Numbered from the stretch's first letter, positions 10,013 through 22,161 are shown. The stretch is 64,000 nucleotides of DNA from Paracyclopina nana (GCA_019096065.1 JAGUCH010000004.1:4774001-4838000); one strand, 5' to 3'. Notes: generated from the letters alone by a model not told the origin. Numbers and translations are program-made.

Positions 10013-11223
10013 GATGACGAATATAGCAATAAAAGCATAAAGTTGGCTAATCTTAAAAAACCTCGTACCTCCTTCTCATGGTTGATTGTGCGGCGCTTTT
10101 TTGCTGCTTATTTAAAATGGCCTTGAAAATGCATTTTGAGCGCTGCAGATGTGTGTAATATATGAACGGAGGCCAAAAAAGAAAGATCCAAGGAATATTT
10201 TTTGAAAGCATAAAGTCAGTTCACATTTCCTCTCATGCATGGTTTCCAACTAATCAAACATTGCAAAGGAACATTATGCATGATCGATTCCTAATTTCTT
10301 GTTATGAAGCATGTCTTTTGCGCATTTACCAACCTAGCTACATTAGCGCGTTAAATCGATTTCTGTGGACGTTCTCCTTTTGCTGTAGCATGACACTTTT
10401 TCAGATATCAGCTTACTGCGCAAATTCTGCTATTATGCTCCAAGCCAGGAAAACTTACAGTTTGTGTGTGAGTGAGTGTGAAATTGATCCAAGACGGAAG
10501 ATTCGCACATTGCAATTTGCTGATCATCATTTTTCTACAGTAATTCGAGAATGGGAATCTAAATGGCAAAATCGAGATTTAATCCAACGTAGGCAGCTTG
10601 TTTGATTAAAGCTGTCATTATCTAAACAACGCTAAAGCAAAAGTCAACACACTGTTAAACTTTGGACCTCAAAAAATAAAGATAACTGCATTGAAAATAT
10701 CATGCTTAATATTGTCCATCCTATCCAAATAAATTGCGTCAAACCGCAACGCGCAAGAAATCATGCAAAACAAAATGAACTTTGCTGCAGATGCCGCAAT
10801 TCCGAGATACATAAGCTGCAAGGCGGGAAGGAAGCGACAATTTCAATTGAAAGCCGTCCAATCGCAAGTTTGGAAAACCACGTGATGTGGCGCCATGGCC
10901 ATTTTTTCCAATCATGCAACAGGAGGCGAGCGGCACAGTGCAGCAATTGTAGCAAAGAGCGAGCGAGCGACCGCGATTCCGCGAAGGAGAGCTTCCATGA
11001 GTTCCATCAGAGCTGTAGACTGAGTGTAGAGGGCCGGCTTTTCAATGCTGATACCTCACGCGACCCGACGTAACGTCAGTTTCTCACCAACTTGCTTTTC
11101 GTGTCCGTCCTTTTCCATTTTGAAGAACGACGTCTCCATTTTTCGTCATCGGATTTTTTCCGTGAGCTCCCCGCCTCAAAGTAAGCAAATATTTTGCCGC
11201 ACGTCAGCTGGTAAATTACCAAA
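10013..11223. other. Divergent upstream region between the Cys-rich and CD36 genes
   Basis: The two flanking genes diverge from here. An open frame of 147 codons on the plus strand (10162-10605) has no recognisable domain and ordinary intergenic composition, so I do not call it a gene. From about 10850 to 11220 the sequence becomes GC-richer and probably holds the promoter and 5' UTR of the CD36-family gene that starts at 11224. Confidence 0.4.
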
Positions 11224-13059
11224 ATGGCGGAGGTCGAAATGCAGAAAGTGAACGAGAAGAGCCTGTTCACGGATGAAAAGAAGGCCAAGGAGGACCCCTC
11301 GAGCAGCGGATGCTGTCGCAGCAAGCACACCCGAAACTGCTGCATCGCCGTGGCCGCCATAGGAGGAATCGTCCTCATATTGGGGGTGGTCGTCATGTTG
11401 GCGGGCGGCAACATGCTCAAGGCTAAAATCATGGCTAGCATGGCTCTCGAGGATGGAACGGAGCGATACGAGTCCTGGTTGAGGCCGCCAGTTCAGCCTC
11501 ATCTCGAAGGATATGCATTCCACGTGACCAATCCAAACGCTGTGCTGGAAGGCAAAAAGCCCATACTGCAAGAAATCGGCCCGTTTGTTTACAAATCATC
11601 GACCCTCAAGGACTCGGACGACAACGTCATGTTTCACGACGATGGAACGCTGACGTACCGCCCAAGAAAGGTTTACTCATTTGTTCCCGAGCTCTCTGGC
11701 AACAAGAACCCCGATACAACTTTCATTACCGTCCCCAACATTCCCTTTTGGACGGGAGTCAACAAGGCTAGAAAGCAGTCTGGCGCAAAGAAGGGTATAG
11801 CGACTCAACTCATCATGGAAAACGGCCTCGCGCAACCTTTCATCAACGTATCCTTCACTGGTCTCTTGTGGGGCTACGAAGATGAGCTTCCCTGCCTCAA
11901 GTACGATCTGCCATCAGGGTGCGCTTCCAAGTCAGGAGCAGGAATTGGGTTCAGCTCCGGTGGCGATGATGATCTTTTTGGTGACGATGATGGCTTCGCA
12001 GGATTCGACAGCGATGACGACGATTTCGGTGGTGATGATGGCTCCGATGTTGACTCCGGCTCTTCGGCCAAAGAGTCTTTGCCAGAGTCTGAGAAGACTG
12101 ATGACATTTTCGAGCCTCCCGCTTCCTCCATTTGGGAACCACTGGTTAAGCCCAAGGCGGAATTCGTAGACTGCAAATGTAACTGGGGCCTATTTCGTGA
12201 TCGTAATATCACGATGAGGGAGCCTCTTCGCATTTTCACCGGAGTATCGGATTTGACCAAGAAGGGAATAGTTGCCAAGTACAATGGAAAGTCAACTCTC
12301 GGTTGGTGGGAAGAAGGCTCAACTTGCGATCAAGTAAAGGGCCAAGATAGTTCTACGTTGCCACCTGGAATCGAAAAAAGCCAAGTTTTCGAAATCTACA
12401 TCCCGCTCATGTGCCGCACGATTAAGATGGAGTACGAGAAGAATACCGAGCATGCTGGCATTACCACCTTCAGATTTATTCCTCCGATGAACGCTCTGGG
12501 CAGACACGATGATCCCAACCCCGACTTTCAAAATCCCGAAAACAAATGCTACTGCCTCGAAGATGAAGGTTTTAGGTGTCTGAAATCTGGAGTCATGTAC
12601 ATGGAGCCTTGCAAGCGAACTGACGAGGCTCCAGTAGCCCTGTCCATGCCCCATTTCTACCAGGCCGATCCTGAGTTCAATCAGCGAGTGGGAGGTCTCA
12701 ACCCGGAGAAAGAAAAGCACCAGTTTTACATGGATGTTGTCCCAGAATTCGGCTTTCCTTTGGCAATCCGCCCACGTTTCCAGTTGAACGTCATTATCAC
12801 AGGAGACAAAGATATACCAATCATCAAGAAGGTTCAGCAAGACTTGGTTTTGCCATTTTTGTGGGCTCAAGATGGCTTCGACGAGCCTTCAGATGTGATG
12901 GCCCAAAAGATCGCATTCGGCCTCGCAGCACCCGAAAAGCTTCCACTTTTGGGCTCAGTTGTCTTGTTTGTGATTGGGGCCCTTCTACTCCTCTCGAGCT
13001 TGGGCTACTTCTTCTGGATTCGACGGTCTGACTCGAGGAACATCAAAGACTCTACATAA
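11224..13059 (+). CDS. CD36/LIMP-2-family scavenger receptor with acidic insert, 611 aa
   Basis: A single-exon frame shows CD36-family architecture. There is a short cytoplasmic N terminus, a first membrane segment (about 41-60), a large ectodomain beginning WLRPPVQPHLEGYAFHVTNP and including EIGPFVYK and TFITVPNIPF, paired cysteines in the C-terminal half (CRTIKMEY, CYCLEDEGF), and a second membrane segment (about 574-597) before a basic tail. Family members bind lipids, lipoproteins or other ligands and form a tunnel through the ectodomain. Length is above the usual 470-530 aa because of an insert at about residues 235-295, rich in Asp, Gly and Ser with a DDDLF core, placed after LWGYEDELPC. 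The second CD36 gene at 19898 has a related insert. Membrane location (plasma membrane or lysosome) is not decided by the sequence. An AATAAA follows at 13394. Confidence 0.93.
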   Translation: MAEVEMQKVNEKSLFTDEKKAKEDPSSSGCCRSKHTRNCCIAVAAIGGIVLILGVVVMLAGGNMLKAKIMASMALEDGTERYESWLRPPVQPHLEGYAFHVTNPNAVLEGKKPILQEIGPFVYKSSTLKDSDDNVMFHDDGTLTYRPRKVYSFVPELSGNKNPDTTFITVPNIPFWTGVNKARKQSGAKKGIATQLIMENGLAQPFINVSFTGLLWGYEDELPCLKYDLPSGCASKSGAGIGFSSGGDDDLFGDDDGFAGFDSDDDDFGGDDGSDVDSGSSAKESLPESEKTDDIFEPPASSIWEPLVKPKAEFVDCKCNWGLFRDRNITMREPLRIFTGVSDLTKKGIVAKYNGKSTLGWWEEGSTCDQVKGQDSSTLPPGIEKSQVFEIYIPLMCRTIKMEYEKNTEHAGITTFRFIPPMNALGRHDDPNPDFQNPENKCYCLEDEGFRCLKSGVMYMEPCKRTDEAPVALSMPHFYQADPEFNQRVGGLNPEKEKHQFYMDVVPEFGFPLAIRPRFQLNVIITGDKDIPIIKKVQQDLVLPFLWAQDGFDEPSDVMAQKIAFGLAAPEKLPLLGSVVLFVIGALLLLSSLGYFFWIRRSDSRNIKDST

Positions 13060-13393
13060 GCAACAACTTAGGAGATTTATGGCAAGAGCTTGAACCATAT
13101 GATTACGTAATAAGTGCTGTGAAGACGCTCTTTATAAACTTAGCAAAAGAAGCCACAATTAGTGAGCCTTTCTTACCAATGAAGATGATGATGCGTGTTT
13201 TTTCAGTCATGCCTTGCAAATGCATCGAAAGCAGCTGTGTAGAAATCCAGACAGACGTTTTTAATAGTTATGATTATTGCCTGTGTGGTTGGTCTCAAAT
13301 CGGCAACGCACACAAACCAATGCAATAAGGCTTTTTTTGTAATGTTTGTGTACTATTGCTGAACAAAAAAATTACTCATTTTGTAAAGGGAAA

Positions 13394-13399
13394 AATAAA
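13394..13399 (+). terminator. Poly(A) signal of the first CD36 gene
   Basis: AATAAA about 335 bases after the TAA stop, in AT-rich 3' UTR context on the coding strand. Confidence 0.6.
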
Positions 13400-15265
13400 G
13401 TGCTTTTCGCATTTTACAACATGATGAGTGGGAAATTTCAACTTCCCCCCGCTATTTATGATAATATTCCACTTTTGTGGCTAACTCGAACGTGACAGAG
13501 CAATGTTGACTTGCTCTGTAAATCTGTTGCTTCCCCCTTCAAGTGCTTTGTATGTTCCACGCTCGGTCTGAAGATTAGAAGGGTGATGGGCATCGAATGT
13601 ATACAATAATGGCACATTTTTCCTCTCGAGCTGTTTGAAGCAAAATATTTATCTTTCCTAATAGGATTTGGAAGAAGCGCGTTCAACATGTTGTGTTGCT
13701 GTGCGGAAAACTGCTTTGACCCAATAATAATAATTCCAAACATTAAATCAATAATATTATGTTTCAGAAAAACTTACCTTCAATATTTCTCAGCATTGAT
13801 AAAGAGAAAAAAGTTCCTGATGACCTCGCATTGATTAAGATAAGTAAGTGCTTAATGACCTCTACAACGGAGATTACAGAGAGGGTGAATTAATCGAGAG
13901 TTTAAAGTATTGCTTAAGTCGAACTTGTATTCTTGCTTTTATTTTCTGAGGTTGTGCCTTCTGGTAACATATTGCGGCTCTAATTGCGACCAAAGCTGTT
14001 ACTGCGACTTGCGCTTGACGTTTAGCGGAAAAAGATGCGTTTAATTCACGCAACCTTTCTACAATTACAAGTGCTTATATAAAAGGCCATAATAACTCTG
14101 ACCAAAGAGTACTTTACCAATGGTTTATCACCGTCTGGGAGTGGAAAAACTTGAAAGAGAGCATCCTGTGGAAGAAAATTGCTTCGATTGGAAGCCTCAA
14201 ATTCGCATTCAACATATTTAATAAGTACCTTTAGATGCAAGAAGCTCGTGTTTTTCATATGGTTCCTGAATTTCCGTCGTCGTGACGAGCAACTGCCAAT
14301 GAATAACAACATAAACGAAAACAGCATAATTAGTCATGCTTCGTAACAAGCAAGACGCCGGTACAAACCCCACATGGTGCTGCAATGAATCATTGTTTCC
14401 CATAATATTCTTCTGCTACTTCCAGAAAAATCTAGGTAATTGCTCACGATATACCGTGGGCCAAAAAAGGCTTGAAGTTGCCTAGCAAGGCAAGTCAGTC
14501 TGAGGGGGTCAAGGCCAGTTTTTTAAAGATCATCATCGATGAATCGACGCTGCTCTAACTTGGTTGGCTAGGCCTAAATGATGGTGGCCCAAAGTGGATG
14601 GATTGTTGCCAGGTAGAAAAATACATATCCTGCTCTCGGAACTCCGATCGAGCTCCAGAATTGACATTATAGCTACAGCCGACACCGAAAACCAGGAGAC
14701 TGCAAATCGACGACGTCAGACAGCGACGTTTTTGCTAATCGCAAGAAAGTTTGCCTTGAAAATCCATTTCACTTTCTTTTTGCGTCGCCACCTTGGCCTT
14801 GAGCAATGCATGAAATTTATTTGCGGGCAGCGGGATTGTTTCCAATTTGCCATGAACAACTCGTGCGTTCATTTTTGGCCGCAAAATTGAACGTGGACCT
14901 TCTCCAATATTTAACCAGGAAACTATCGCACATTTTCAAATTTGCCAACAGCTTGGCTTACAGCCATTTTGGCCAAGTACCACCAATTGTAAAAAAGAGC
15001 CCGTTGAGCGGGGGAAAAGGTCTTCATTAGTCGGAGCGTCCAACTAATTAGCTTAATGACCTTCTCAGCCATATAATGCTTATTATTTCTTCGAATGGCG
15101 TAATCAGATCAAAGCGAGCTGTGAGATTCTCTCGGTTTCCACATTTCAAAGCTCTACTACACAACGCACAGTACGTGGTTTGTCACAATAAGTGGGAGTG
15201 GCCTTCCACGCGCTCATCGTTGTCATGATCATCATCATCATCATGGTGGTGTGGTACTTTTGGTG
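13400..15265. other. Intergenic, no gene seen
   Basis: Short open frames only (up to 98 codons at 14594-14890), none with family features or splice-site support. A short CAT/ATC simple repeat lies near 15225-15245. Confidence 0.45.
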
Positions 15266-15269
15266 TACT

Positions 15270-15421
15270 ATAGGATTATACACCTCTAGGCTGGAGGATA
15301 ACACGAATTATTTTTTAGTGTCAAGTGACAGATCACGAGTGAGCGGAGCGAACGAGTGATTGGCACGAGACACTAAAAAATAATGAGTGTTATCCGACAG
15401 CCTAGAGGTGTATAATCCTAT
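15270..15421. mobile_element. Short hairpin MITE
   Basis: A 152-bp near-perfect palindrome. The left arm ATAGGATTATACACCTCTAG continues for about 50 bases and is repeated inverted at the right end (15370-15421). The loop holds a smaller self-complementary stretch CACGAGTGAGCG...CGAACGAGTG. It is flanked by TACT on both sides (15266-15269 and 15422-15425), which may be a 4-bp target duplication. No coding capacity. It would form a strong hairpin as RNA or single-stranded DNA. Confidence 0.65.
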
Positions 15422-15552
15422 TACTATTAGCTGGCCCCCAACATTTCAAGCATTGGCTAAAATTGAATTTACGAAAGTTTTTTAGGCTTGATTTTCGCAA
15501 GATGTGCCTTATATTTTGTGGCTCGCTTTATTGCAAACAGCTCATCAAAGTT

Positions 15553-15684
15553 GACCCAGCGGTCTAGCTTGCACCGGCCGGTCTAGCTTGCACCGGCCGC
15601 GCCAGATAGTGGCCACTCCACACAGCAAGCGTTAGCCCATCAATGCTGACCCAGCGGTCTAGCTTGCACCGGCCGCGCCGGCCC
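15553..15684. repeat. GC-rich direct repeat
   Basis: The unit GACCCAGCGGTCTAGCTTGC, continuing with ACCGGCCGCGCC, occurs at about 15553 and again at 15648. A partial copy (GGTCTAGCTTGCACCGGCC) is inserted in the first unit. Base composition is far above the surrounding AT-rich DNA, which suggests imported or repeat-derived sequence. Confidence 0.6.
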
Positions 15685-15729
15685 GTTGGACAATGCTTTT
15701 TAGTCGCTCGCTCCTCAGATATTTTCATA

Positions 15730-15800
15730 ATCAAATTGGTGGCTCCGAGGTAGGGCGTCGGCGCGCTACCCGGGTGACCGGGGTTCGATTCTTACTGTCT
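15730..15800 (+). repeat. tRNA-like sequence, probably the head of a tRNA-derived SINE
   Basis: TGGCTCCGAGGTAGGGCG (15739-15756) resembles a pol III A box with D-arm, and GGTTCGATTC (15782-15791) is a B box with the T-loop. Spacing between them matches a tRNA. The anticodon and T stems do not pair cleanly, so a functional tRNA gene is unlikely; a SINE head or tRNA pseudogene fits better. An A-run and unrelated sequence follow. Confidence 0.5.
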
Positions 15801-18800
15801 CCTTCCTTTTTTTCTATGATATTCAAAAAAAATAGATGGCGCAAGGATCAAGTGAGGCGTAATGATCATTATCCACTTGCAGATGCATAATGTTCATTAT
15901 CCTCTAGATCAAACAACAGTGAAAAATCATGGAAATTATATGGTCGTAACTTATGTACTGCTCAGCCGTCTCAGCTAATAGTAATATAAAATATCCGATG
16001 TCAGAAGCCCATGGTGAATGTTTGTATGAATTTCGGTAGGAGTGGTGCGACATTACTGGAGCTTTTTTTCAAGGCTGCTTCATGATCGTTCTCAAATAAC
16101 TTGACAAGGGCGCGTCATATTTTGATGTATTGCTGCCTCCATAATTAATTGAGCAAACAATTTGAGCAGTTGCCACTCTGTAGCTATATACGCTGCGGTG
16201 CCGCTAATTAGTACCTTTAACCTTCCATGTGATTCTAATGGATTTTAAAAGTGGTGCGAGCTGCAGGCTAAAAAATTCGTTCTGACAAACTGCTTTATTC
16301 AGTATATGTAGCTGTTTCTGCCAGAGGATCTTTTTTCGTTCTAACTCGGCATGACTCACACTTCGTGACCGTTGCACGTTGATGAATAATGGAACGTAGA
16401 GAGGAATCCTTATTCCTTGGAAATAGATCACATATCTCTTTGGGGCATCCTTTGTTGAAAATCCTGAAAAGAAACTGGATCTGGTTCAAATTGCAGATCA
16501 ATACAAACCACAGACAACCGGAAAACCAATTAGGCTGTAGGGAGACGCTTTTTTATTTGTCCCACATTTCAAAATCTTCATATTAGCCGTATATGCTTGT
16601 AAATGCGCTAATATGTGGGAAAACGCACACTAGCATTTTGTACATAACTGCAAGCCTTCTTCTTGGCTTATGATAAAAATAAAAAACTGGTTGTTATTCT
16701 TCTAATCTTATACAAGTCATTGCGGAACATTTTTTTTTGCAACAAGATGCAACACCATGGCAAATTGATATAAGGATCGAGAATAGGAAAAGTTTAGCCT
16801 CATCATCTCAACATAGTACGGGATACTAATTTTCGCAATATTTTTCCAAGTGTGAAAATGGACCACAAAGCTCCTGTATAATCACTGTATTATGGAAAGT
16901 CTGACCAGGGGAATTGGCACAAGTCAAAATGTTCCCACTGTGGCAAGAGTGAATAGGCGTTTTGGCACTTCATTTGTCATATCACTCTTGGTTGTTCTTA
17001 AATTGATGTCTGGAAGTGTTGCACTTTTGATTGTGGCAGCATCTTTAGAATTAAAAGTTCTTTTGCAACTCACTATAATGTACATCACACGGAATTGATA
17101 GCCATTTAATTGGAGATAAACATTTTTAGTTGTGACTTTAAATAGCCACGCCCAGATTAAGAGCTTTGCTGGCATTTAAAATATTATTGATGCAAGTGCG
17201 TGGTTCTTTTTTGGCCATTCGGAAGGAAATGCAAAAAAGTCAAATAGTTGAACGAGTGGTGGTAAAAGTGCATCGATTGAGCATTGACAAAAGAAGGTTT
17301 GCTTTTCGTGACTCAGGCCATTCAGGGTCAAACAAATGCGATTTTGCTCATACAACACACGTGCTTGGAATTTCACCTTATTTGGAGACTTTAACGACAG
17401 CAGATTAGAATAGTGAAGTGGAACGTTTATTATAAGCCAAGTTCCACCTTTCCTTTTAGGTCATTGCCGTTCGCTCGACCGTTTTTCATTTGCGATGCAT
17501 ATCGTAAAAGCCATCATGATCTATTCGTCCAAATTCTGGTTTCATCCAGACACTATTTAGGCCAAAAAAGCTGACGCAATAAGCTATTGCAACGCCGAAG
17601 CAAAAAATCCGGTGACATTGACATCAGAAAAATTCGTCGTCTTTTTTCATTCAAACCAACAAAAGTGTCTGTTTTTTCCATGTTTAGTTTTTTTAAATGA
17701 GCCATTCTGCCATTTAATTTGCTGACGAAACACATGCTGCCTTCATAAAAGTGCGAAGGACGCATGCATTACCATTTTACTGCAGCAACAGGAATTAGTT
17801 CGTTTGCCTATAACAATTAAAAGATTTTTTCACTATTTTCTGGCAGAGCCGACAGCATTTCCTGAAACTCTACTCATATCCTTCATTGGCATTTTTGCTG
17901 GTTCGTCTAGAAATGCCTTGGTAAAAGTTTTTCTGGTCTGTCACAAGTTACAATTTGTTTTAATCAATGGCACGCAAATCCTCTTTCTCAAACCAGGCTG
18001 ATTATTAGGACACAACCAAAAAAAGCAAATTAGAATGATCATACTTTTAAAAGGATTTCATCAGGGCGAAAATAAAACGGTTTGAATCTGCAATATCCAA
18101 AAGATACTTTACATCAAGATGTTGAAGTCCAGATACCAAGCGTTGGTAAAATAGTTGTAACCATTTATAAAATATCTTCCACCAAAAAGGTGGCTCAACT
18201 CATCAAAACGAGGCTTGATTTTGAACTCAACTTCCAAGTGTTTCTTCAAAATTATCGGTAGATTGTCTTTGTCGGTTTGCCATGATACGGTTTCGAGTGA
18301 GTGTTACTAAACCTTAACTTAGCTTGCTCAATGTTTTCAATAATTTGTATGCCGATTGCTGCAGCGCAGCAGCTGAGTGCCTGAGTCTCTGATGACAGCT
18401 GATGACTTGAAACTAAATCAGCTTGAGACTGAGCATTATTTTTAAGGGCAATTTATTTACTGTTTACTCTAATTAAAATCATGACTTTCACAAGCCATAC
18501 CTACTTTATGTTTGCTGGGTGGAAATCTATTTTGGATTTACGACGGAAAATATTTGACCGATTTGAGCTCACATTTTTTTGTCAAAAATGGATATTGCTT
18601 ACCATCAACTTTTTTACTTGACTTAAAGTTGGCTTTTTTTACTCAGCTAAATTGCTGAAGAGTGAAGACTCGTTAAAAAATCATTTAGTGATGGCTATGA
18701 AGAAAATGTTCTCCGTTTTTTGTGGATTTTACTATAAAGTGTGGGGCTAAAATGGGCTCGGAAAAAGGTACGTTTGCACTTGTAGTACGTTTTGCTAGGA

Positions 18801-19772
18801 AATTCGCTTCAACTTCGGACAGCGATTTTTTTTGCAACGTGTTCCAACTATGTCCATGTAGAATTTATGCTCAAAAAGGTTCGTAAAAAGGGCCGAGATA
18901 ATGAGGGTAGTTTACATTCCGAATGTGTTCCCAAAAGCGGGATGATGGTTGTTTGTTGGGCTGCTGCTGAAGTACATCTGTGTCATTAATCTCTTGACAG
19001 ATCCTGAGAATTCTCAACGACTCTTTCGAGTATCTTGTGACCACCATTATCAACTATTCATCTTTTGTTTTACCAGCCTCCTTGCCATCCAAATACCATA
19101 GCCGTTAACAAGCTCACATGCACGGGTAGGGTCACTTTTGAATATTCATTCTTAAATTAAGAGCGCCCTCTACATTTTTATTTACAATCCTTCGGTTAAT
19201 ACTCACTAAAATCTAGATGGCGTTTTCAAAATTAGTGATGCTGGCTGACCCAGCAAGACTTTCAAAATCACTCAACTAATTAAGCTTCTAAGAGTATTTC
19301 CAGCATTTCCTAGATAACTGCGCAGCATTAGAGTCAAGAAAATGCGTCTCTGAAACGGATGTAGTAAAGATGTCAGTCCTCCATTTCTCGGAATTCTCCC
19401 CATGCATGCATCCCTCAGCTAAGATTCGTCCGCACAGATGCGCATGCCATTCTTACACATGGCCCCACAGTGCAAAATTAAGCCTGTCCCATTCCACCCA
19501 TAAATTCTCCGAAGGCAGCTACCTAAGTTGTCTGCGTGCGCTTGTGTGAGTGTGCCGAAAAGAAGCTTTGGTCGCGCGTGATCTTTATCACAGGTCATTT
19601 CCATATGCTCATTCATTTTCTTGCGAGGGTATAATATAATACGGCTGGGGATAGCGTATCTTTTTTGCGCCATCTTACTGCTACATACTTACACCATATA
19701 GTAAATGTGTGGCCAATCTGGAGGCGGCGTTGAAGCTCGCGAGCCATGCAGTCCGCGCTCCTCTTGTCGGAC
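15801..19772. other. Intergenic, no gene seen
   Basis: AT-rich sequence with scattered open frames below 85 codons that lack domain or splice support. One 64-codon minus-strand frame (18109-18303) has protein-like composition but no start codon or acceptor. Confidence 0.4.
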
Positions 19773-19792
19773 GTATATGTATATACTATATA
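19773..19792 (+). promoter_or_regulatory. TATA box cluster before the second CD36 gene
   Basis: GTATATGTATATACTATATA lies about 105 bases upstream of ATG 19898. It favours that ATG over the in-frame ATG at 19709, which would be upstream of the transcription start. Confidence 0.4.
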
Positions 19793-19897
19793 GCGGTAGT
19801 TGCCACTCGGGATCCAGGTCATTGGCACACACCATCATATATACCTATACACTTGATTGATTGTGCATCATTGCCTAAATGCGCCTGCAGCCTCGCC

Positions 19898-21922
19898 ATG
19901 ACCACAGAGTCAGTGTGGCCTCGGAGGCCGCCCAAGTGTGGAGTCCTCTCCCTCATCTTTGGCCTCCTTTTCCTACTGAAAGCACTGATGTGCGCATTTT
20001 TCCGCTCACCCATTCATGAGGTGGTCGACCTTTTGATAAGGCAACACACCAGCCTCACTCAACACTCACTCATGACCGACATTTGGAGTGAGCCTCCATT
20101 GAAGCCGAGGCTGCACGTCTACATCTACAACGTGACAAATGCCGACCTGTTCTTGAGTGGCAATCACAGCGTTGTGCATGTGCAAGAGCTCGGACCCTAT
20201 GTGTATGAAGCTCCTCAAGTGAAGAAGGTCCTTGAGTGGTCTGAAGACATGTCAACCATCAAGTTCCAGTCGAGGACTGTCTATCGGTTCCTGCAAGACG
20301 AGTCCGGGCCTGGCCTCAGTGATGTCGACGACTTGGTCACCGTGCCCAACCTCATCATGATGACGGGCATGCTCAAGACTGAGGTGAGGCCGCAGCCGGA
20401 TTTCATCAAGGAAAACGTCGTCTGGCCCATCCTGACTTCAGAGGGTTACAAGACACCTTTTGTAAAGTTGTCTGTGAACCAGTTCCTTTGGGGCTATGAG
20501 GACGAGTTGGCCTGTCTGGACAGCAGCCCTAATCATCAAAGCGACGATCTCTTTGAAAGTTTCGGTGACAGCGACGAGTTCTTCAACGGTGTCAGCGAAG
20601 ATTTGCGAGATGATCCGTCACCCAATAGTAATTCTGGTTTCAACGCCAAGAAGAAAAATTTCAGACTTCCTGATGGACGATGCATGTTCGGAGCTCTCGT
20701 GGAGAAAAACTCCACTTGGGAATCCGAGGTCACCATGCTCTCGGGCCAATCAGGGTTGGCTGACAAGGGCAAAATTTTGACCATTGGCGGCTCGGAATCC
20801 TTCAATGTGTGGCAAAAGGGCTCCAAGTGCGACAAGTTGTCTGGCTCCATTGAGCCATCTGCTCTTCCTCCGTCTGAAAACATTGAAGGCTTTGACATGC
20901 TCATGGGGATCATGTGCAGGTCAATCCGGATGGAGCACGTGGCGGACGTGGAGTATGGCTCCTATGTGAAGGCCAAACGGTTTGTCATGGCCAAAGACAC
21001 TTTTGAATTGAACAGCAAAGACAACTTGTGCTATGATCCGGATCCTGACTTGCCCAGTGGGATCATGAGTGTGGCCAAGTGCTGTGAAGGATCTCCTTTG
21101 GCTGTGTCATCACCCCACTTTTTACATGGCCATAAATGGTAATGATAATCATGCATCACATATTTCTATGCAGCAGCAAATATCCTTTGGAGTGAAAAGT
21201 ACAGTTTTCAAAGCGGCTAGACAGTTTTTTTTAGATATGTCTGCTCAGTGCTAAAAAACCATTATTTTCAATATATAGTGAACATATGACACACTTTGGC
21301 TTGATTAACTCCTGGATTGAAATCGGACATCATATGGTGACGATTTTTGGCTTGTAGTTCCTTTTCCTAATTTACTATCCGTTGCAGGTATCGTGAACAA
21401 GTCCAAGGCATCTCGGAGCCAATTCCAGCCCAACACGAGCTTTACATCGACCTAGAGCCTCACCTGGGAGCTCTTGTGGGCGTTCAAGCCCGATTCCAGC
21501 TCAATATCGTTATCAGGCCAGATCCGGCTTTTCCACCCCTGAAATATCTCAAAAACTCCGTCACAGTTCTGCCCATTTTCTGGGCTCAAGAGGGCTATGA
21601 CAAGCTGCCACCGAATTGCATGCAAAAGCTCATTTTGGCACTGCTCCTGCCTGACGTCTTTGCCGATGGACTCATCATTTTCTGTGTTGCAGTTGGTGTC
21701 ATTCTCGTCTCCATACCAGTTTTCAGGTGTGCCAAATCAGTTTTGGCAGAGCACCAGCTGCTCAAGCTTCATTCTAATCATGTTCACCACCAAATGATGC
21801 ACAAGTGTCCAATTTCGAAATCCTCAACTGCGACAAGTGTGGTGAGCTCTTCCAAGCCTTTGTACAACCCTTTGCCGAATCGGGATGTGGAAGAGGACTC
21901 TTTGGACCAGCCTCAACTATAA
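19898..21922 (+). CDS. CD36/LIMP-2-family scavenger receptor, two exons, 591 aa
   Basis: Exons 19898-21138 and 21388-21922 join in phase 2 (donor ATG|GTAATG, acceptor TTGCAG). The protein has an N-terminal membrane segment (about 14-35), the CD36 ectodomain (YIYNVTNADLF, VQELGPYVYE, LVTVPNLIMM, QFLWGYEDELACL, MCRSIRMEHV, HFLHGHKW continuing to ARFQLNIVI), a second membrane segment (about 500-527) and a cytoplasmic tail of about 65 residues that is longer than in its paralogue. An insert at about residues 208-258 with DDLFESFGDSDEFF corresponds in place and character to the acidic insert of the gene at 11224, so the two are probably related by duplication. Likely role: ligand or lipid binding at a cell or vesicle membrane. 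Poly(A) signal at 22156. Confidence 0.92.
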
Positions 21923-22155
21923 CACTGAATATGCATTCAAACTTGTACCTGACTCTTTTTCAAAGTGGACCTTATACTATATACCCAACATCATGTGGAA
22001 GAAGAAGTATCAAACTTATTTTTTTCCTAGGCTACCTAGGAAAAGTTACAAGTTCCTCATCATGTAATCACGAGTTTCATTTAGTGCAAAAATGCTGTAT
22101 AAAATACAATATCTTGAGTTAATTACAGATATATGCATCTACACTATTTTTTGGC

Positions 22156-22161
22156 AATAAA
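22156..22161 (+). terminator. Poly(A) signal of the second CD36 gene
   Basis: AATAAA about 235 bases after the stop codon on the coding strand. Confidence 0.6.

Noticed and set aside
10162-10605. 147-codon plus-strand ORF
   Set aside because: No domain, no splice context and ordinary intergenic composition; similar lengths occur elsewhere in this window in frames that are clearly not genes.
11874-12284. 136-codon minus-strand ORF opposite the acidic insert of the CD36 gene
   Set aside because: Mirror of Asp/Gly/Ser-rich coding sequence; a shadow frame.
15730-15800. Functional tRNA gene
   Set aside because: A and B boxes are present but the anticodon and T stems do not pair well.
18109-18303. 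64-codon minus-strand frame with protein-like composition (KKHLEVEFKIKPRFDELSHL)
   Set aside because: No ATG and no splice acceptor upstream before the stop codon that opens it; no recognised family.
19709-19897. Upstream in-frame ATG extending the second CD36 protein by 63 residues
   Set aside because: The extension is not protein-like, spans a TATA cluster and would place extra sequence before the usual short cytoplasmic tail.
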